DNA from: Microbacterium sp. LWH11-1.2
GTDB lineage: Bacteria; Actinomycetota; Actinomycetes; Actinomycetales; Microbacteriaceae
Assembly: GCF_038397745.1 (NCBI RefSeq)
Contig: NZ_CP151636.1
Span: 3,968,001-4,032,000 of the forward strand
Direction: 5' to 3'
DNA: 64,000 nt
In this document: positions 62,452 through 64,000 of the stretch, one piece after another
Layout: each line of letters opens with the position of its first letter
Numbering within the stretch: position 1 is the stretch's first letter
Notes under the pieces: model-generated
Seen by the model: only the letters and a program-made list of their open reading frames with translations
What the model was told of the DNA's origin: nothing
Databases searched by the model: none
Position numbers and translations under genes: made by a program

Positions 62452-62457
62452 AGAGTA
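62452..62457 (-). promoter_or_regulatory. -10 hexamer for a leaderless start (vapBC)
   Basis: TACTCT, 6 nt before the ATG at 62445. Confidence 0.55.
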
Positions 62458-62481
62458 CCACTACGTCCTAACCGATGGGTT

Positions 62482-63033
62482 TCAGGAGAGCGCGCTCGCC
62501 GTGGGAACCGTGTTCGCGAAGAGGTCGAGGACCGGGCAGTGCGCGTCGACGACCTGGCGGAGGTTCTCATACTGCTCGGGGCTGTCGGGGCCCGAGATGT
62601 CGACCTTCACCCGGATGTCGTGGAACCCGGCACGGCCCGACTCGTCGATGCCGAAGAGCTTCCGCACGTCGAGATCCCCCTCGGCCGTGATCTCGATCTC
62701 GTCGATCGTGAGACCGAGCGCCTGGGCGTAGAGCCGGTACACGACCACCTGGCACGACACCAGCGCGCCCAGCGCGTACTCGACGGGGCTCGCGGCCACG
62801 TCGTCTCCGGCGAGCGCGCTCGGCTCGTCCACGAGGAACCGATGCTTGCCGGCGCGGATCTCGGTGGCGACCGACCCGATTCCTCGGCCGCTCACCCGGT
62901 AGGTCAGCTGTGCGCTGCTCGCATCGGCGGCGATGCGCTCGTTCCACGCCGTTCCCGCATCGGTCAGGCGCTGTGCGCGCTCGGCCGGCGTGACATCGGA
63001 GACGGCGGTGATCTGGTCCTGGAGAAGAGTCAT
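62482..63033 (-). CDS. OsmC family protein
   Basis: A 183-residue protein of the OsmC/Ohr-like fold. Two cysteines are in the right places: LGALVSCQVVVYRLYAQALG and VDAHCPVLDLFANT. This pair is the peroxidase site of the family, which reduces organic hydroperoxides or acts in redox sensing. The long N-terminal part (about 45 residues before the first strand) is a trait of some OsmC-like proteins rather than Ohr. TACGGT lies 6 nt before the ATG at 63033. Confidence 0.88.
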   Translation of the reverse strand: MTLLQDQITAVSDVTPAERAQRLTDAGTAWNERIAADASSAQLTYRVSGRGIGSVATEIRAGKHRFLVDEPSALAGDDVAASPVEYALGALVSCQVVVYRLYAQALGLTIDEIEITAEGDLDVRKLFGIDESGRAGFHDIRVKVDISGPDSPEQYENLRQVVDAHCPVLDLFANTVPTASALS

Positions 63034-63039
63034 GCGGCG

Positions 63040-63045
63040 ACCGTA
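63040..63045 (-). promoter_or_regulatory. -10 hexamer for a leaderless start (OsmC)
   Basis: TACGGT, 6 nt before the ATG at 63033. Confidence 0.5.
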
Positions 63046-63132
63046 ACCGGGGCGTCGGCGCCCGCGCACCCCCGACGTCACAGGGGTTCACGGCCCGTCA
63101 TCGACCGTCACGAAGGACGGGGGGCGACGGAC

Positions 63133-64000
63133 TCAGTCCGCGCGGCTCAGGGTCCGCAGCGTCTCGGTCTTGGCCGCCGAGGGCAGCACGAAACGGAACT
63201 CCGTGCCGACGCCCTCTTCGCTGCGCACATCCATCGTGCCGCCGTGGGCGAGGACGATGGCGCGCGTGATCGTGAGACCGAGTCCGACGCCGGGCACGGC
63301 GTTGCTCGTCGCGGTCGACGCCCGGAAGAACCGGGTGAACAGCATCCCCTGTTCGTCCTTCGGGATGCCGATGCCGGTGTCGCTCACCGACAGCTCCACT
63401 CCGCCGTCGACGGGCCGCACGCGGGCGGCGACACGACCACCGCGGGGCGTGAACTTGATCGCGTTGGAGAGCAGGTTGTCGAGCGCCTGTCCGATCCGGC
63501 CGGCATCGATGAGGATGCGGACGGGCTCGGGAGCGAGCTCAGCGGTGATCTCGATGCCCTCACGCTGCGCGTGCGGCCCCGCCGACGCCACGGCGGAGCG
63601 CACGAGCTCGCCCACGTCGACCTCCGCGCGGTCCAGCGGGAACCGCCCCGACTCGACCTGCGCCGTGAAGAGCAGATCTCCCACGAGGTTCAGCAGCCGC
63701 TGGGCATTGCGCTCGATGATGGCGACGAACTCCTGCTGCTCCTCGCTGAGCGGCTGTCCTGGATCGCTCTGGAGCAGATCGAGGAAGCCGATGATCGCGC
63801 TCAGCGGCGTCCGCAGCTCGTGCGAGATCATCCCGACGAACTCGTCCTTCATCCGCGCGACCTCGACGGCCTTGCTCTCGTCGGTCACCACGAGCAGATA
63901 CCCCTGCTGCGTGCCGGAGGCGTCGCGGTGGGGGTTCACGGTCACCCGCGCGGGAACCGAGGTCCCCGCCGACGTCACGATGTCGACGTCGTCCTCGACG
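63133..64000 (-). CDS. Sensor histidine kinase, C-terminal part (truncated by window edge)
   Basis: About 289 residues of a kinase whose N-terminus lies beyond base 64000. The visible start is the tail of a PAS domain (VTVNPHRDASGTQQGYLLVVTD), then the H-box MISHELRTPLSAIIGFLDLL with the phosphorylated His. The ATPase part has the N-box LDNLLSNAIKFTPRGG, G1 box VSDTGIGIPKDE, F-box MLFTRFFRA and G2 box GVGLGLTITRAIVLAHGG. It would phosphorylate a response regulator that is not in the window. The signal is unknown; the PAS part suggests redox, light or ligand sensing. Confidence 0.95.
   Translation of the reverse strand, partial: VEDDVDIVTSAGTSVPARVTVNPHRDASGTQQGYLLVVTDESKAVEVARMKDEFVGMISHELRTPLSAIIGFLDLLQSDPGQPLSEEQQEFVAIIERNAQRLLNLVGDLLFTAQVESGRFPLDRAEVDVGELVRSAVASAGPHAQREGIEITAELAPEPVRILIDAGRIGQALDNLLSNAIKFTPRGGRVAARVRPVDGGVELSVSDTGIGIPKDEQGMLFTRFFRASTATSNAVPGVGLGLTITRAIVLAHGGTMDVRSEEGVGTEFRFVLPSAAKTETLRTLSRAD

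Overview
The window reads as a chromosomal segment of a high-GC Gram-positive bacterium of the Microbacteriaceae, most likely Microbacterium or a close relative. This rests on strong GC and third-position bias, the order perM-like/purN/purH, a GuaB3/SURF1 pair, a DUF3817/guaA pair, an LAxTG-type sorting signal, and many genes whose start codon lies 6-7 nt after a TANNNT or CANNNT hexamer, as in leaderless actinobacterial transcripts. No rRNA, tRNA, CRISPR array, transposase, integrase or phage gene was seen.

Layout. 0-2.6 kb: end of a GH31 glycosidase, a GH1 beta-glucosidase and a convergent hypothetical, with a 61-bp tandem duplication over their shared terminator. 2.7-8 kb: a heterodimeric ABC exporter behind a 21-codon leader ORF, then an M19 dipeptidase. 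8-10 kb: alkylation repair pair (Ogt plus Ada/AlkA fusion). 10-13.8 kb: purH, purN and a PerM-like membrane protein, then a divergent NCS2 purine permease. 15.4-21.5 kb: homocysteine methyltransferase, VOC protein with divergent TetR, sucCD with a second TetR, and a small membrane protein. 21.6-31.3 kb: acyl-CoA dehydrogenase, GNAT, FAD oxidoreductase, LigC-like ligase facing a LigD-polymerase-like protein, an SseB-like protein and the PcrA helicase. 31.4-39.6 kb: surface-anchored lamin-tail protein, ABC-2 exporter, YccF, GDPD, BI-1 and GlsB membrane proteins. 39.6-45 kb: ECF sigma factor with YCII partner, glycosyltransferase, guaA and DUF3817.

45.1-58 kb looks like an accessory block between DUF3817/guaA and SURF1/guaB3, genes I recall as neighbours in relatives. 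It holds a sugar operon (solute-binding lipoprotein, two permeases, class II aldolase, ADP-dependent sugar kinase family protein, ManA-like isomerase) with a divergent DeoR regulator, and a very large secreted nuclease/5'-nucleotidase. 58-64 kb: SURF1, GuaB3, an ABC-F ATPase, a VapBC pair, an OsmC-like protein and a truncated sensor histidine kinase.

The observations most worth following are: the ADP-dependent-kinase sugar operon; the leader peptide and possible attenuator ahead of the heterodimeric ABC exporter; a stereotyped 75-bp intergenic inverted repeat present twice; the duplicated bidirectional terminator; and the widespread leaderless-promoter geometry. Functions are assigned from recognisable motifs in the translated sequence and from family knowledge; no database search was run.
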